From positions 59,248-123,247 of the forward strand of contig UQHO01000002.1 in assembly GCA_900540995.1 (NCBI GenBank): DNA of 64,000 nt, read 5' to 3'. This stretch comes from an uncultured Collinsella sp. (GTDB lineage Bacteria; Actinomycetota; Coriobacteriia; Coriobacteriales; Coriobacteriaceae). Positions within the stretch are counted from its first letter, which is position 1; every line of letters starts with the position of its first letter. Below, in pieces: positions 1 to 7,755 of this stretch. A model generated the notes under the pieces. The model had not been told where the DNA came from. It was given only the letters and a program-made list of their open reading frames with translations, and did not search any database. A program made the translations under genes and the position numbers.

Positions 1-411
1 TCGATGCGTCCGGGCAAGGCCATCACGTTTGGTCTGCTTGGGGACAAGCCATATTTGGGGCTTTCGGGCAATCCCGCGGCGGCGTATGTGGGCTTTGAGA
101 TGCTTGCCCGCCCGGCGATTCGCAAGATGCGCGGCTTTGCCGAGGGTGCGCGTCCCGTGCAGCAGGCGACGCTCACGCATAGCGTGAAAAAGCGACAGCA
201 TCGCCGCTTCTTTGATCGCGCCACGGTTTTGCGCGACCCCGAGACCGGTGGGCTGTTGGTGACCGAGGCCAAGACGCAGAATTCGGCGCTGCTCGGTACG
301 ATGCAGCGTGCGAACTGCCTGCTGCGTATTGACGAAGGACCGTGCGAGCTCAAGGCGGGCGACGTTGTGGATGTCGTGCGTGTCGACCTGCCCGAGGGCA
401 CGGTGTTGTAG
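1..411 (+). CDS. moeA: Molybdopterin molybdenumtransferase MoeA, C-terminal part (truncated by window edge)
   Basis: This frame is open from the first base, so the gene starts before the window; the ATG at 4 is internal. The visible 136 residues carry the end of the MoeA catalytic domain, with RPGKAITFG followed by GLSGNPAAAYVGFEML, which matches the family RPGKP...GLPGNPVS signature. The small C-terminal beta domain follows and ends in DVVDVVRVDLPEG. MoeA inserts molybdate into adenylylated molybdopterin in the cytoplasm. The stop lies 10 bases before the mogA start, with the mogA ribosome site in between, so the two are almost certainly co-transcribed; their products catalyse consecutive steps of molybdenum cofactor synthesis. 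Family assignment is secure; full length cannot be seen. Confidence 0.9.
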   Translation, partial: SMRPGKAITFGLLGDKPYLGLSGNPAAAYVGFEMLARPAIRKMRGFAEGARPVQQATLTHSVKKRQHRRFFDRATVLRDPETGGLLVTEAKTQNSALLGTMQRANCLLRIDEGPCELKAGDVVDVVRVDLPEGTVL

Positions 412-421
412 GAGGAAGACT

Positions 422-901
422 ATGGAGTTGAAGATATCGATCGTGACGTGTTCGGACACGCGCGATCTTGCGCAGGACGAGGCCGGAGCCGCACTCGAGG
501 AACTTATCGAGGAGCAGGGCTGGACGGTCGCCTCGCATGTGGTCGTGCGCGACGACGTCAGCGAGATTGGTGATGCCATTGTGGAAGCTGCCGATGAGTG
601 CCACGCCAATGTCGTGCTCACCTGTGGCGGCACGGGACTTTCGATGCGCGACGTGACGCCCGAGGCGACGCGTGCCGTCTGCGACCGCGATGTGCCGGGT
701 GTTGCAGAGGCAATCCGTGCGTACTCGATGACCAAGACGCGCCGCGCTATGCTCTCGCGCGCTATTTGCATGCAACGAGGTCATACGCTTGTCGTAAACT
801 TTCCCGGTTCTACGAAGGCCGCCCGCGAAAGCTGGGAGGCCATAGCAGACCAGCTGGAGCATGCGGCTCAGATGACAGCGGGCGGCGGACATACCAACTA
901 A
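422..901 (+). CDS. mogA: Molybdopterin adenylyltransferase, MogA/MoaB family
   Basis: 159 residues. MogA-type enzymes adenylylate molybdopterin before MoeA inserts molybdenum. The glycine-rich TCGGTG loop is at residues 67-72, followed by SMRDVTPEAT, the MogA/MoaB fold signature, and later NFPGSTKAA. The start is ATG 422, preceded by GGAGGAAG at 411-418; the frame stays open upstream to 308, but that extension overlaps moeA and has no ribosome site. Length (about 160) is closer to MoaB/MogA single-domain proteins than to larger fusions. It is co-transcribed with moeA and followed by a hairpin terminator. MogA and MoaB are hard to separate by eye, so the symbol is by role; the family call is firm. 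Confidence 0.88.
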   Translation: MELKISIVTCSDTRDLAQDEAGAALEELIEEQGWTVASHVVVRDDVSEIGDAIVEAADECHANVVLTCGGTGLSMRDVTPEATRAVCDRDVPGVAEAIRAYSMTKTRRAMLSRAICMQRGHTLVVNFPGSTKAARESWEAIADQLEHAAQMTAGGGHTN

Positions 902-914
902 GCGGTTTACCTGC

Positions 915-951
915 GGCGGGGCGACCTGAACGGCTGCTCCGCCTTTGTTTT
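915..951 (+). terminator. Rho-independent terminator after moeA-mogA
   Basis: An 8-bp GC-rich stem (915-922 with 936-943, one G-U pair) and 13-nt loop are followed by TTTGTTTT. It separates the cofactor genes from the mod promoter region. Confidence 0.6.
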
Positions 952-1000
952 CCGCCGAAGCGACGTCGAGGTGCACGGCAACTCGAAACTATGTTCTCTA

Positions 1001-1058
1001 GCGAGAATAATTTCTCACTATCATTATTCTCGCAGAAGTATAATCTGATTGCAGATTA
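1001..1058 (+). promoter_or_regulatory. Putative modABC promoter with two operator-like dyads
   Basis: A perfect 11-bp inverted repeat, GCGAGAATAAT at 1001-1011 and its complement at 1023-1033, is separated by 11 bases, so the half-sites are about two helical turns apart. Directly downstream is a consensus -10, TATAAT at 1039-1044, with no good -35. A second perfect dyad, TAATCTG at 1041-1047 with CAGATTA at 1052-1058, overlaps the -10 and the likely start point. A dyad upstream of a -35-less promoter suggests activation, and one across the start suggests repression. By position the regulated genes are modABC. A ModE-like factor would be the obvious candidate, but the half-site does not match the E. 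coli ModE box and no regulator gene is in view. Confidence 0.5.
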
Positions 1059-1104
1059 AAGCCCGCGGTGGGGTACCCGGGCACAAGGTCCGAAAGGGTT
1101 GAAT

Positions 1105-1980
1105 ATGTTCGATATGGTTTCTCGCCGCGGTTTTGTCTCGCTTTCTGCTGCCGCTGCCGCCGGCCTTGGCCTTGCCGGCTGCTCGGGCAACAAGACGTCC
1201 GAGCTCGCTGGTTCCGATACCGGCTCAGCCAGGTCTTCCTCTAAGAAGAAGGCTGTTGAGCTGCAGGTCTTCGCCGCTAACTCGCTCGAGAAGGCGCTTC
1301 CCGAGGTTCAGGAGCTTTACACCGAGCAGACCGGCACCACGTTTGCCGACACGCAGTTTAAGGCGTCTGGCGACCTTGTCGAGCAGATGCGCGCCGGTGC
1401 CGCCGTCGACGTGCTCATCACGGCCTCCAAGGGCACCATGGACGACGCCGAGGCCGCCGAGCTCGTCGACGCCGATTCGCGTGAGGACATGTTCGTCAAC
1501 GACCTCGTGATCATTCGCGCCGAGGGCTCCGACACCAAGGTCGAGGCCATCGCCGACGTCGCGAACCTGGACGGCAAGATCGCCATCGGCGACGCCAAGA
1601 CCGTTCCCGCCGGCAAGTACGCCAACCAGGCCCTGGCCTCCGTGGGCCTCTACACCGGCACCGAGGGCGACGATGGCGAGTATGCTCCCGAGATCGCCGA
1701 CAAGGTGGCCCTGGCCGACAAAGTTGGTACCGCCGCCGCCTATGTGTCCACAGGCGACTGCGTGGCCGGTTTTGTCTACAGCTCCGATATCTTCCGCTAC
1801 GACGGCATCGAGGAGGCCTTCGTGTGCCCCGAGGATTCGCACAAGCCCATCGTGTACCCGGGTGCCGTTGCCGAGAGCTCCGAGCACGCCGACGAGGCCA
1901 AGGCGTTTATCGACTTTTGCCTGACCAACAAGAAGGCTCAGAAGATTTGGGCTAAGTACGGCTTTGAGCTTTCCGCGTAG
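1105..1980 (+). CDS. modA: Molybdate ABC transporter substrate-binding lipoprotein ModA
   Basis: 291 residues. The N-terminus has a twin-arginine-like SRRGFVSL, a hydrophobic stretch and a lipobox LAGC with Cys26, so this is a membrane-anchored solute receptor, possibly exported by Tat. The mature part begins VELQVFAANSLEKALPEV and contains GDLVEQMRAGAAVDV, features of ModA proteins that bind molybdate or tungstate outside the membrane and deliver it to ModBC. The ATG at 1105 has AAAGGG six bases upstream; a TTG at 1099 in the same frame sits directly on that site and is unlikely. It is first in modABC, with modB starting 68 bases after its stop. Anion specificity (molybdate versus tungstate) cannot be read from sequence. 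Confidence 0.93.
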   Translation: MFDMVSRRGFVSLSAAAAAGLGLAGCSGNKTSELAGSDTGSARSSSKKKAVELQVFAANSLEKALPEVQELYTEQTGTTFADTQFKASGDLVEQMRAGAAVDVLITASKGTMDDAEAAELVDADSREDMFVNDLVIIRAEGSDTKVEAIADVANLDGKIAIGDAKTVPAGKYANQALASVGLYTGTEGDDGEYAPEIADKVALADKVGTAAAYVSTGDCVAGFVYSSDIFRYDGIEEAFVCPEDSHKPIVYPGAVAESSEHADEAKAFIDFCLTNKKAQKIWAKYGFELSA

Positions 1981-2048
1981 TGCGGCTTGGCGCGATAATT
2001 CCATCGTTTTGTGTTTCACTCCGTCCTTGTATTCGCTTGGAGCTTTTC

Positions 2049-3491
2049 GTGCTTAATAGATTCCGCATCCTTGTCGCCTGTGCTTTGACCTTCACGCTTT
2101 GCTGGGTGCCGGGATTTGCGTTTGCTGGAGACGCTGAGGATGGAGCTCAGGTTGCTGCGACCGCCCATGGGCTTTCCTATGGGATCGAGGGTTTTGAGCG
2201 GTTGGCCAAGGGGACCGCTCGTGCCATGGAGGGCCAGCCTGAGGGCTACCGGTTTCCCGTTGACGAGGACGTGGACCTTGTAGTGGCGCCTGCTGCCGAT
2301 CGCGTTGTGGTGTGGATATCGCCCAAGGCGGTCGAGAAGTATGGATTGGATCCGCAGGACAACGAGTGCGTATCGGGTCTCAAGGCCCTCGTCTGTGAGC
2401 TCGACAGCGTAAACTGCATGGGAGGTGCGCAGCTAGGGGACGTGGATCTTCCTTGGTATGTCACGGCGGAAACAACGTTTGACGCCGGCGGGTATACCTA
2501 TGGCTTTGACGAGCGCGGTGCGGATGGGGACCGCTATGTGGTGATTGCATCGGCCTCGGGTGATGCCAAGGGCGGCGCGCGTTGGCTTGATAGCGCTCAA
2601 ATGGTAGAGGCATCGTCTGTCGTGTTGCGGGATGAGCAGGGGCCCTTGACCTCTCTGACTTCCTTTTTGGGCGACATCGACTATCGCCCGTTTTGGGTGT
2701 CTATCAAAACGAGCGGTCTTGCCTTGCTGATCTCCTTTGCGCTGGGCCTGTTCGCCGCGTGGAAGACTATGGGTACCTCGAGCCGCATCAAGGGCCTGCT
2801 CGACTCGGTCTTTACCATTCCTATGGTGCTGCCGCCCACGGTCTGCGGCTTTCTGCTCCTCATGCTGTTTGGCCGCTCGACCGGGGTGGGCCAGTGGCTC
2901 ATCGCGCACGGCGTCTCGATCGTCTTTACGTGGCCCGCGGCGGTGATATCTGCCGTGGTTGTGTCGTTCCCGCTCGTCTATCGTACGGCACTCGGAGCCT
3001 TCGAGAGCCTCGACACGCAGATGCTCGATGCGGCGCGAACCCTGGGATGGTCCGAGCGTCGCATCTTTACCAAGCTTATGATGCCGCTTGGCTGGCCCTC
3101 GATTGCCGCCGGCACGGTGCTCGCCTTTGCCCGCGCGATGGGCGAGTTTGGTTGCACGCTGTTCTTTGCAGGCAACTATGCCGGCATTACGCAGACCATT
3201 CCCATTGCGATTTACTTTGAGTGGATGGGCGGTAACACGTCGGTGGCCCTCTTTTGGGTCATCGTCGTAATTGTGTTCAGTTTCCTGGTCATTCTGTTCA
3301 TCAACATGTACACGGCGCATTCGCAAAAGTATCGCGAGCGTGGTCTCTCCCGTGCGGAGCGCAAGCACGCCAAAGATCTCGCCGGACAGGGCGATTCGCT
3401 CGATCCGGCGGGCGGCGATGCCTTGCGTATCGATCGCGAGGCGCTGGCCGAGCTCATGCGCGATGATGCGGCGCAGCAGGGAGGTCGATAA
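2049..3491 (+). CDS. modB: Molybdate ABC transporter permease ModB with an extra N-terminal extracytoplasmic domain
   Basis: 480 residues, about twice the usual ModB length. The C-terminal part, from about residue 215, is an ordinary ModB permease: several membrane helices and an EAA-type loop (ALGAFESLDTQMLDAARTLG) that contacts the ATPase. The first 200 residues are different: a signal-like start (LNRFRILVACALTFTLCW to AFAGD) and then a soluble domain of about 170 residues that I do not recognise and that does not look like ModA. I chose GTG 2049 because GGAG at 2039-2042 lies six bases upstream; an earlier GTG at 1980 overlaps the modA stop and lacks a ribosome site. modC begins 3 bases after the stop. 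A short charged C-terminal tail follows the last helix. Confidence 0.9.
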   Translation: MLNRFRILVACALTFTLCWVPGFAFAGDAEDGAQVAATAHGLSYGIEGFERLAKGTARAMEGQPEGYRFPVDEDVDLVVAPAADRVVVWISPKAVEKYGLDPQDNECVSGLKALVCELDSVNCMGGAQLGDVDLPWYVTAETTFDAGGYTYGFDERGADGDRYVVIASASGDAKGGARWLDSAQMVEASSVVLRDEQGPLTSLTSFLGDIDYRPFWVSIKTSGLALLISFALGLFAAWKTMGTSSRIKGLLDSVFTIPMVLPPTVCGFLLLMLFGRSTGVGQWLIAHGVSIVFTWPAAVISAVVVSFPLVYRTALGAFESLDTQMLDAARTLGWSERRIFTKLMMPLGWPSIAAGTVLAFARAMGEFGCTLFFAGNYAGITQTIPIAIYFEWMGGNTSVALFWVIVVIVFSFLVILFINMYTAHSQKYRERGLSRAERKHAKDLAGQGDSLDPAGGDALRIDREALAELMRDDAAQQGGR

Positions 3492-3494
3492 GCT

Positions 3495-4565
3495 ATGTCG
3501 CTCGTTTTGGATATTAAGAAACGTTATCCCGGGTTTGTGCTCGACATGCAGCTTGAGGCCGGCGAGGAGCGCGTGGCGCTGCTGGGCGCCTCGGGTTGCG
3601 GCAAGAGCTGCACACTGCGCTGCATTGCCGGTGTGGAGACGCCCGACGAGGGCAAGATCGTCGTCAACGGCGTGACATTTTTTGACTCGGCCGCGGGCAT
3701 TAACCTGTCGCCTCAGGAGCGCAAATGCGCTCTGCTGTTCCAAAACTATCAGCTGTTTCCCAATATGACGGTGGCCGATAACGTGTGCGCTGGCGTAAAG
3801 GATGCGGGCGACGCCGCGGCGCGCAAAAGGCTGGCCGAGCGCTATCTGGGCATTTTCGGTCTGGCCGACTTTGCCGACCGCTATCCCGCGCGACTCTCGG
3901 GCGGTCAGCAGCAACGTGTGGCGCTTGCGCGCATGGTGGCGGCGCATCCGGGCATTTTTATGTTCGACGAGCCCATGAGCGCACTCGATTCCTATCTTAA
4001 GAGCGCCCTCGAGCAGAACATGCTCGACCTGTTCGATGTGTGCAACCGCACCGTGCTCTACGTGAGCCACGATATCGACGAGGCATGTCGCCTGTGCCAG
4101 CGCATCTGCGTGATGCATAACGGGCACGTCGAGGAGATCGGCTCCGTCGAGGACGTGGTCCGCTGTCCGCAGACGCTGGCGGCGCTGCGCCTGACGGGCT
4201 GCAAGAACACAAGCCGGGCGCGCAAGATCGGATCCCAAGAAGTTGAGGCGCTCGATTGGGGCATGACCTTTAGCGTGGGTCGTGAGGTGCCCGATGAGGT
4301 GGCATATCTGGGCATTCGTGCGAGCTACTTCCATGTGGACAACCGTGCTGAGCGGGGTCGCAACAGCTACGACCTGCATGTGGCCCGGGTGAGTGATTCG
4401 CGTTTTGAGCGCTTGGTGCTGTTGGACGTGCCGCGCGCCGATGCGCCCACGCGTCTGCAGTGGAAGGTCAACAAGGTGGGCGTGCCTGTCGACGAACTGC
4501 CGCAAGCAGGCGAGACGCTGCGCATGCACTTCGATGCGAGTAGGATCCATTTGGTTTGTCGATAG
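3495..4565 (+). CDS. modC: Molybdate ABC transporter ATP-binding protein ModC
   Basis: 356 residues, normal for ModC. It powers molybdate uptake by hydrolysing ATP on the cytoplasmic face of ModB. Walker A GASGCGKS is at residues 31-38, the Q-loop in LLFQNYQLFP near 81-90, the ABC signature LSGGQQQR at 134-141, Walker B IFMFDE at 154-159, and the H-loop histidine is His192 in SHD. The last 120 or so residues form a regulatory region in the position of the TOBE/Mop domain that senses molybdate in this family; I could not confirm the Mop fold by eye. It is last in the mod operon, with only a weak hairpin after it. Confidence 0.92.
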   Translation: MSLVLDIKKRYPGFVLDMQLEAGEERVALLGASGCGKSCTLRCIAGVETPDEGKIVVNGVTFFDSAAGINLSPQERKCALLFQNYQLFPNMTVADNVCAGVKDAGDAAARKRLAERYLGIFGLADFADRYPARLSGGQQQRVALARMVAAHPGIFMFDEPMSALDSYLKSALEQNMLDLFDVCNRTVLYVSHDIDEACRLCQRICVMHNGHVEEIGSVEDVVRCPQTLAALRLTGCKNTSRARKIGSQEVEALDWGMTFSVGREVPDEVAYLGIRASYFHVDNRAERGRNSYDLHVARVSDSRFERLVLLDVPRADAPTRLQWKVNKVGVPVDELPQAGETLRMHFDASRIHLVCR

Positions 4566-4606
4566 CGCCGGGTAATGCTGTCGGGGATATAAGCCTCGGC
4601 GGTTTT
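4566..4606 (+). terminator. Weak hairpin terminator after modC
   Basis: A 7-bp stem (4566-4572 with 4595-4601, one G-U pair), a 22-nt loop and GTTTTGTCTT downstream. The long loop and short T-run make it marginal. Confidence 0.35.
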
Positions 4607-4698
4607 GTCTTGCCGTTTGCCGAATGAGGAATGACAAATCCTTATCAGTCAAGATAATTATTTATTAAACGACTGCACACGACGCTGTCGTACGAATG

Positions 4699-4736
4699 TC
4701 AACGGTGTTCGCATGGTCGATGACCGTTGATATAGT
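4699..4736 (+). promoter_or_regulatory. Putative promoter and dyad upstream of the double-cubane gene cluster
   Basis: TTCGCA (4708-4713) and TATAGT (4731-4736) are 17 bases apart, a plausible -35/-10 pair. A perfect 8-bp dyad, TCAACGGT at 4699-4706 and ACCGTTGA at 4723-4730, brackets the spacer and would place a dimeric regulator on the promoter. Transcription would begin near 4743 and give a leader of about 250 nt. Confidence 0.4.
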
Positions 4737-4766
4737 TGACCTCAACTTGTAAAGGAGGGTGCGCAC

Positions 4767-4835
4767 ATGCCGCAGACGACATACATTCGCCGCGTTGCCG
4801 CGCGTGCCCTATACATGGCTCGGAGTCGCATATGA
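4767..4835 (+). CDS. Possible 22-residue leader peptide
   Basis: ATG 4767 follows an excellent ribosome site, AAAGGAGGG at 4751-4759, and opens a 22-codon frame ending in TGA at 4833-4835. The product starts MPQTTYIRR and is basic (six Arg) with no obvious run of one regulatory codon. It lies in the leader of the double-cubane cluster, 159 bases before the first enzyme gene. The ribosome site is better than that of the enzyme gene itself, so it is probably translated, either as a regulatory upstream frame or a small protein. No family is recognised. It could also be the remnant of a longer gene. Confidence 0.35.
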   Translation: MPQTTYIRRVAARALYMARSRI

Positions 4836-4994
4836 GCAGGTATGTTCACGGCTCCGGGAGAGACGACGCACAACTAAATAACTGTCCGCAAGGCAGGTTC
4901 CCCAAAATTCCGGGTTTAGGCGCGGCTGGGTTTTCGCCACCCACCGTGCAGCAATACCGTAGCTATTCATTTTTGGTTCGAGAGGGGAACCGTT
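4836..4994 (+). other. Untranslated leader before the first double-cubane gene
   Basis: GC-rich and probably structured. Just upstream of the ATG, GGTTC (4976-4980) can pair with GAACC (4988-4992), which leaves the ribosome site GAGAGG in the loop. I compared it by eye with cobalamin, TPP, glycine, FMN and pfl/ZTP signatures and found no match. Confidence 0.3.
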
Positions 4995-6278
4995 ATGGCT
5001 GAAGAATTTGATTTCCATCCGATGTGGGAGAGCCTCGGCATGAATCTTGCCGACCACGACATGCTGCTGGGTGCCGTGGGCCAGATGTACGGCGATATGT
5101 TTCTGACGCAGAACAATCGCCCCAAGTCCACGTCCTACCTGGATTTTGTCGCCACCAACATCCACAGTGGCCGCATTAAGGAGATGCTTGACAAGAAGGC
5201 GGCCGGCGAGGCCACCAAGATCGTCGGCTCGTTCTGCGTGTACGTGCCCGAGGAGATCGTGCTTGCCTGTGACGGCATTCCCGTTGGTCTGTGCTCGGGT
5301 GCCGATTGGGCAACCGATAAGGTCGAGGAGCACCTGCCGCGCAACACCTGTCCGCTTATCAAGAGCTTTGCCGGCTTTAAGCTGGGCGAGGTCTGCCCCT
5401 ACATTGAGTCGAGTGACCTGGTGGTAGGCGAGAACACCTGCGACGGTAAGAAGAAAGCCTACGAGTTCTTTGCCACGCAAAAGAACATGTACGTCATGGA
5501 TATTCCCAACGTGCACGACGAGTCGACGCTCGTGACCTGGAAGGCCGAGGTCAAGAAGCTCGCCGCCAAGATCGAGGACGAGTGCGGCGTCAAGATTACG
5601 CCCGAGCGTCTGAAGGCTGCCATCCACGCCGTCAATGAGAAGCGCCGCGCCCTGCAGCGCCTCGCTGAGACCCGCGCTGCCGACCCTGCGCCCATCAGCG
5701 GTCTCGACAGCCTGCTGACCGTTCAGGCCGCCTTTATGGACGACACACCGCGTCTGACCGGAGCCATCAACGATATGGCGGCTGAGTGCGAGCAGCGTGT
5801 CGAGGCCGGCGAGGGCGTGGCACCCAAGGGGACCAAGCGCATCCTGTACACCGGTACGCCCATGGCCGTGCCCAACTGGAAGCTGTTCAACCTTATCGAG
5901 AAGGCCGGCGGCGTTGTGGTGGGCGAGGAGTCCTGCACGGGTTCGCGCTATTACAAGGACTTGGTCGATGAGTCCGGTGAGACGGTTGACGAGATGCTCG
6001 ATGCTATCGCCGAGCGCTACTTTAAGATCAACTGCGCCGTCTTTACGCCCAACGACCAGCGTATGAAGGACATTGTCCAGATGGCCAAGGACCTGCATGC
6101 CGATGGCATCGTCGACGTGGCCCTGCAGTTCTGCACGCTCTACGAGATGGAGTCCTTCGCCGTGGAGAAGGCCGCCGAGGAGGCAGGCATTCCGTTTATG
6201 CACATCACGACCGACTACGCCGGTGAGGATGCAGGCCAACTGCAAACCAGGATCGAGGCTTTCTTGGAAACCATTTAG
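4995..6278 (+). CDS. Double-cubane-cluster-type anaerobic reductase, 2-hydroxyacyl-CoA dehydratase (HgdB/BcrB) family, copy 1
   Basis: 427 residues. The family comprises iron-sulfur enzymes that receive very low-potential electrons from a dedicated ATPase. Conserved cysteines are in SFCVYVPEE (Cys81), NTCPLIKS (Cys119), GEVCPY (Cys134) and GENTCDGKKK (Cys149), the pattern of the double-cubane-cluster subfamily rather than true hydroxyacyl-CoA dehydratases, which come as two different subunits. The C-terminal half is a second Rossmann-like domain with EESCTGSRYY and NDQRMKDIV. The ribosome site is GAGAGGGG, 5 bases before ATG 4995. It is followed by a paralogue and then the activating ATPase. 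The physiological substrate of this subfamily is not established and the sequence does not reveal it. Confidence 0.82.
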   Translation: MAEEFDFHPMWESLGMNLADHDMLLGAVGQMYGDMFLTQNNRPKSTSYLDFVATNIHSGRIKEMLDKKAAGEATKIVGSFCVYVPEEIVLACDGIPVGLCSGADWATDKVEEHLPRNTCPLIKSFAGFKLGEVCPYIESSDLVVGENTCDGKKKAYEFFATQKNMYVMDIPNVHDESTLVTWKAEVKKLAAKIEDECGVKITPERLKAAIHAVNEKRRALQRLAETRAADPAPISGLDSLLTVQAAFMDDTPRLTGAINDMAAECEQRVEAGEGVAPKGTKRILYTGTPMAVPNWKLFNLIEKAGGVVVGEESCTGSRYYKDLVDESGETVDEMLDAIAERYFKINCAVFTPNDQRMKDIVQMAKDLHADGIVDVALQFCTLYEMESFAVEKAAEEAGIPFMHITTDYAGEDAGQLQTRIEAFLETI

Positions 6279-6294
6279 GGGTATCCGTTCCGGC

Positions 6295-6394
6295 GGCTTC
6301 CCCAGGCACCCGATCTTGCCGTTCAAACCGTCGCTTACGTACCAAAGTACGCGGCGCTCCTCTTTCACGGCAACCTCGGGCACCTGGGAAAGCC
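6295..6394. repeat. Palindromic intergenic repeat, copy 1
   Basis: Arms 6295-6322 and 6367-6394 are complementary at 23 of 28 positions, and an inner CGTAC/GTACG hairpin sits at the centre. The segment from AGGCACCCGA (6304) to TCGGGCACCT (6376-6385) has the same layout as the palindrome after the next gene (7589-7700). It fills the gap between the two double-cubane paralogues and has no T-run. Confidence 0.65.
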
Positions 6395-6432
6395 GTTTCC
6401 TTGGTTGGTTAAAAGGTTTGTTAAGGAGTTAT

Positions 6433-7596
6433 ATGTCGGAAAATATTGAGCAGCCGTTGCCGTCCACGTTTGAGGAGTTCAACGAACAGCGCAAGGCGGC
6501 GTTTATTCGCGTTAAGGATTACAAACAGGCAGGCAATCGCCTGGTCGGCTTCTTGTGCAGCTATACGCCACTCGAGATTATCGATGCCGCGGGGGCTGCG
6601 AGCGTGGCGCTGTGCGGCACGTCCGATGAGGTGATTCCCGAGGCCGAGAAAGTGCTGCCGGCAAACCTGTGTCCGCTCATCAAATCGACGTACGGCTTTG
6701 CCTATTCGCAAAAGTGCCCGTTTACGTACTTTAGCGACATGATCATCGGCGAGACCACCTGCGACGGCAAGAAGAAGATGTACGAGCTGCTCAACGAGCT
6801 CAAGCGCACGCACATTCTGCATCTTCCGCAGGGTCGCGACCGTGCCTACGAGCGCGAGGGCTGGTACGAGGAGTGCCGTCTGCTCAAGGAGGAGCTCGAG
6901 AACTTCTACGGCATCACGATTACCGACGATGACCTGCGCGCTGCCGTCCGTCGTCGCAACCGCTTGCGTGCGGCCCAGCTCGAGATGTTTGCGCTGCAGG
7001 CCAGTCAGCCGGCGGCCATGAGCGGCGTCGACCTGATGAGCACCATGTTTGCCGGTACGTTCAGCTTTGATATCGAGGCCTATACGCAGCAGCTGGAGCA
7101 AAAGGTCGCCAAGCTGCGCGAGGCCTACGACGCGGGCGAGCGCCCAGTCGCGGCGGATGCCAAGCGCATTCTGATCACCGGCTGCCCGGTGGGCGGCGTA
7201 ATCAACAAGATCGGTCGCACCATCGAGTCCAACGGCGGCGTGGTCGTGTGCATGGACGACTGCTCGGGCGAGCGTACGGCGGCCATGATGATCGATCCGG
7301 AGGCTCCCGACATCCTGCGCGCCATCGCCGACCGCTATCTGGATATCAACTGCTCGGTCATGACGCCCAACGACGGTCGTTTGGAGAACACGCTGGCCAT
7401 GTGCGAGAGGTATCACGTCGATGGCGTGGTGGAAAACGTGCTCCAGGCGTGTCACACCTTTAACGTGGAGAGTGCGCGCATGCAGGAGGCTGTCGAGGGT
7501 GCGGGTATTCCGTATATGAAGATCGAGACCAATTACAGCAACGGCGACATGGGCCAGATCGAGACGCGCATCGCCGCCTTTATCGAAACCCTCTGA
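6433..7596 (+). CDS. Double-cubane-cluster-type anaerobic reductase, HgdB/BcrB family, copy 2
   Basis: 387 residues, a clear paralogue of the preceding gene. Cysteines fall in the same framework: FLCSYTPLE (Cys42), NLCPLIKS (Cys80), QKCPF (Cys95) and GETTCDGKKKMYE (Cys110), followed by the Rossmann-like half with GCPVGG, MDDCSGERT and NDGRLENT. ATG 6433 follows AAGGAG at 6423-6428; the frame is open further upstream, but that stretch is the tail of copy 1 and the palindromic spacer. Two different catalytic proteins next to one activator suggest either two substrates or a heteromeric enzyme. The stop codon lies inside the left arm of a second palindrome. Exact reaction unknown. Confidence 0.82.
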   Translation: MSENIEQPLPSTFEEFNEQRKAAFIRVKDYKQAGNRLVGFLCSYTPLEIIDAAGAASVALCGTSDEVIPEAEKVLPANLCPLIKSTYGFAYSQKCPFTYFSDMIIGETTCDGKKKMYELLNELKRTHILHLPQGRDRAYEREGWYEECRLLKEELENFYGITITDDDLRAAVRRRNRLRAAQLEMFALQASQPAAMSGVDLMSTMFAGTFSFDIEAYTQQLEQKVAKLREAYDAGERPVAADAKRILITGCPVGGVINKIGRTIESNGGVVVCMDDCSGERTAAMMIDPEAPDILRAIADRYLDINCSVMTPNDGRLENTLAMCERYHVDGVVENVLQACHTFNVESARMQEAVEGAGIPYMKIETNYSNGDMGQIETRIAAFIETL

Positions 7597-7700
7597 CGTC
7601 TGAGGCACCCGACCTTCCGGCTCCAACCCTCCTCGCGTACCTTGAGTACGCTTCGTCGGGCTTGTCGCTCGGAATCTCGGGCACCTCAGACGCCAGAGGG
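7589..7700. repeat. Palindromic intergenic repeat, copy 2
   Basis: Arms 7589-7620 and 7669-7700 (32 nt each, a few mismatches) enclose an inner GCGTAC/GTACGC hairpin. The core AGGCACCCGA (7603-7612) ... TCGGGCACCT (7677-7686) matches the copy at 6295-6394, while the outermost stem differs in sequence but is self-complementary in each copy. The left arm overlaps the stop codon of the upstream gene. There is no T-run. Confidence 0.65.
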
Positions 7701-7755
7701 CCGTTGTTGCAGCAGTGTCTGATCGTTTGATTTTCTTGCTGATTGGGAGAGAGCC

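Noticed and set aside
4836..4994. A known riboswitch class in the double-cubane leader
   Set aside because: No match to the conserved boxes of cobalamin, TPP, glycine, FMN or ZTP switches that I can recognise by eye.
4736..5002. An 88-codon frame starting at TTG 4736 across the double-cubane leader
   Set aside because: No ribosome site at its start, and it overlaps both the better-initiated 22-codon frame and the start of the enzyme gene in another phase.
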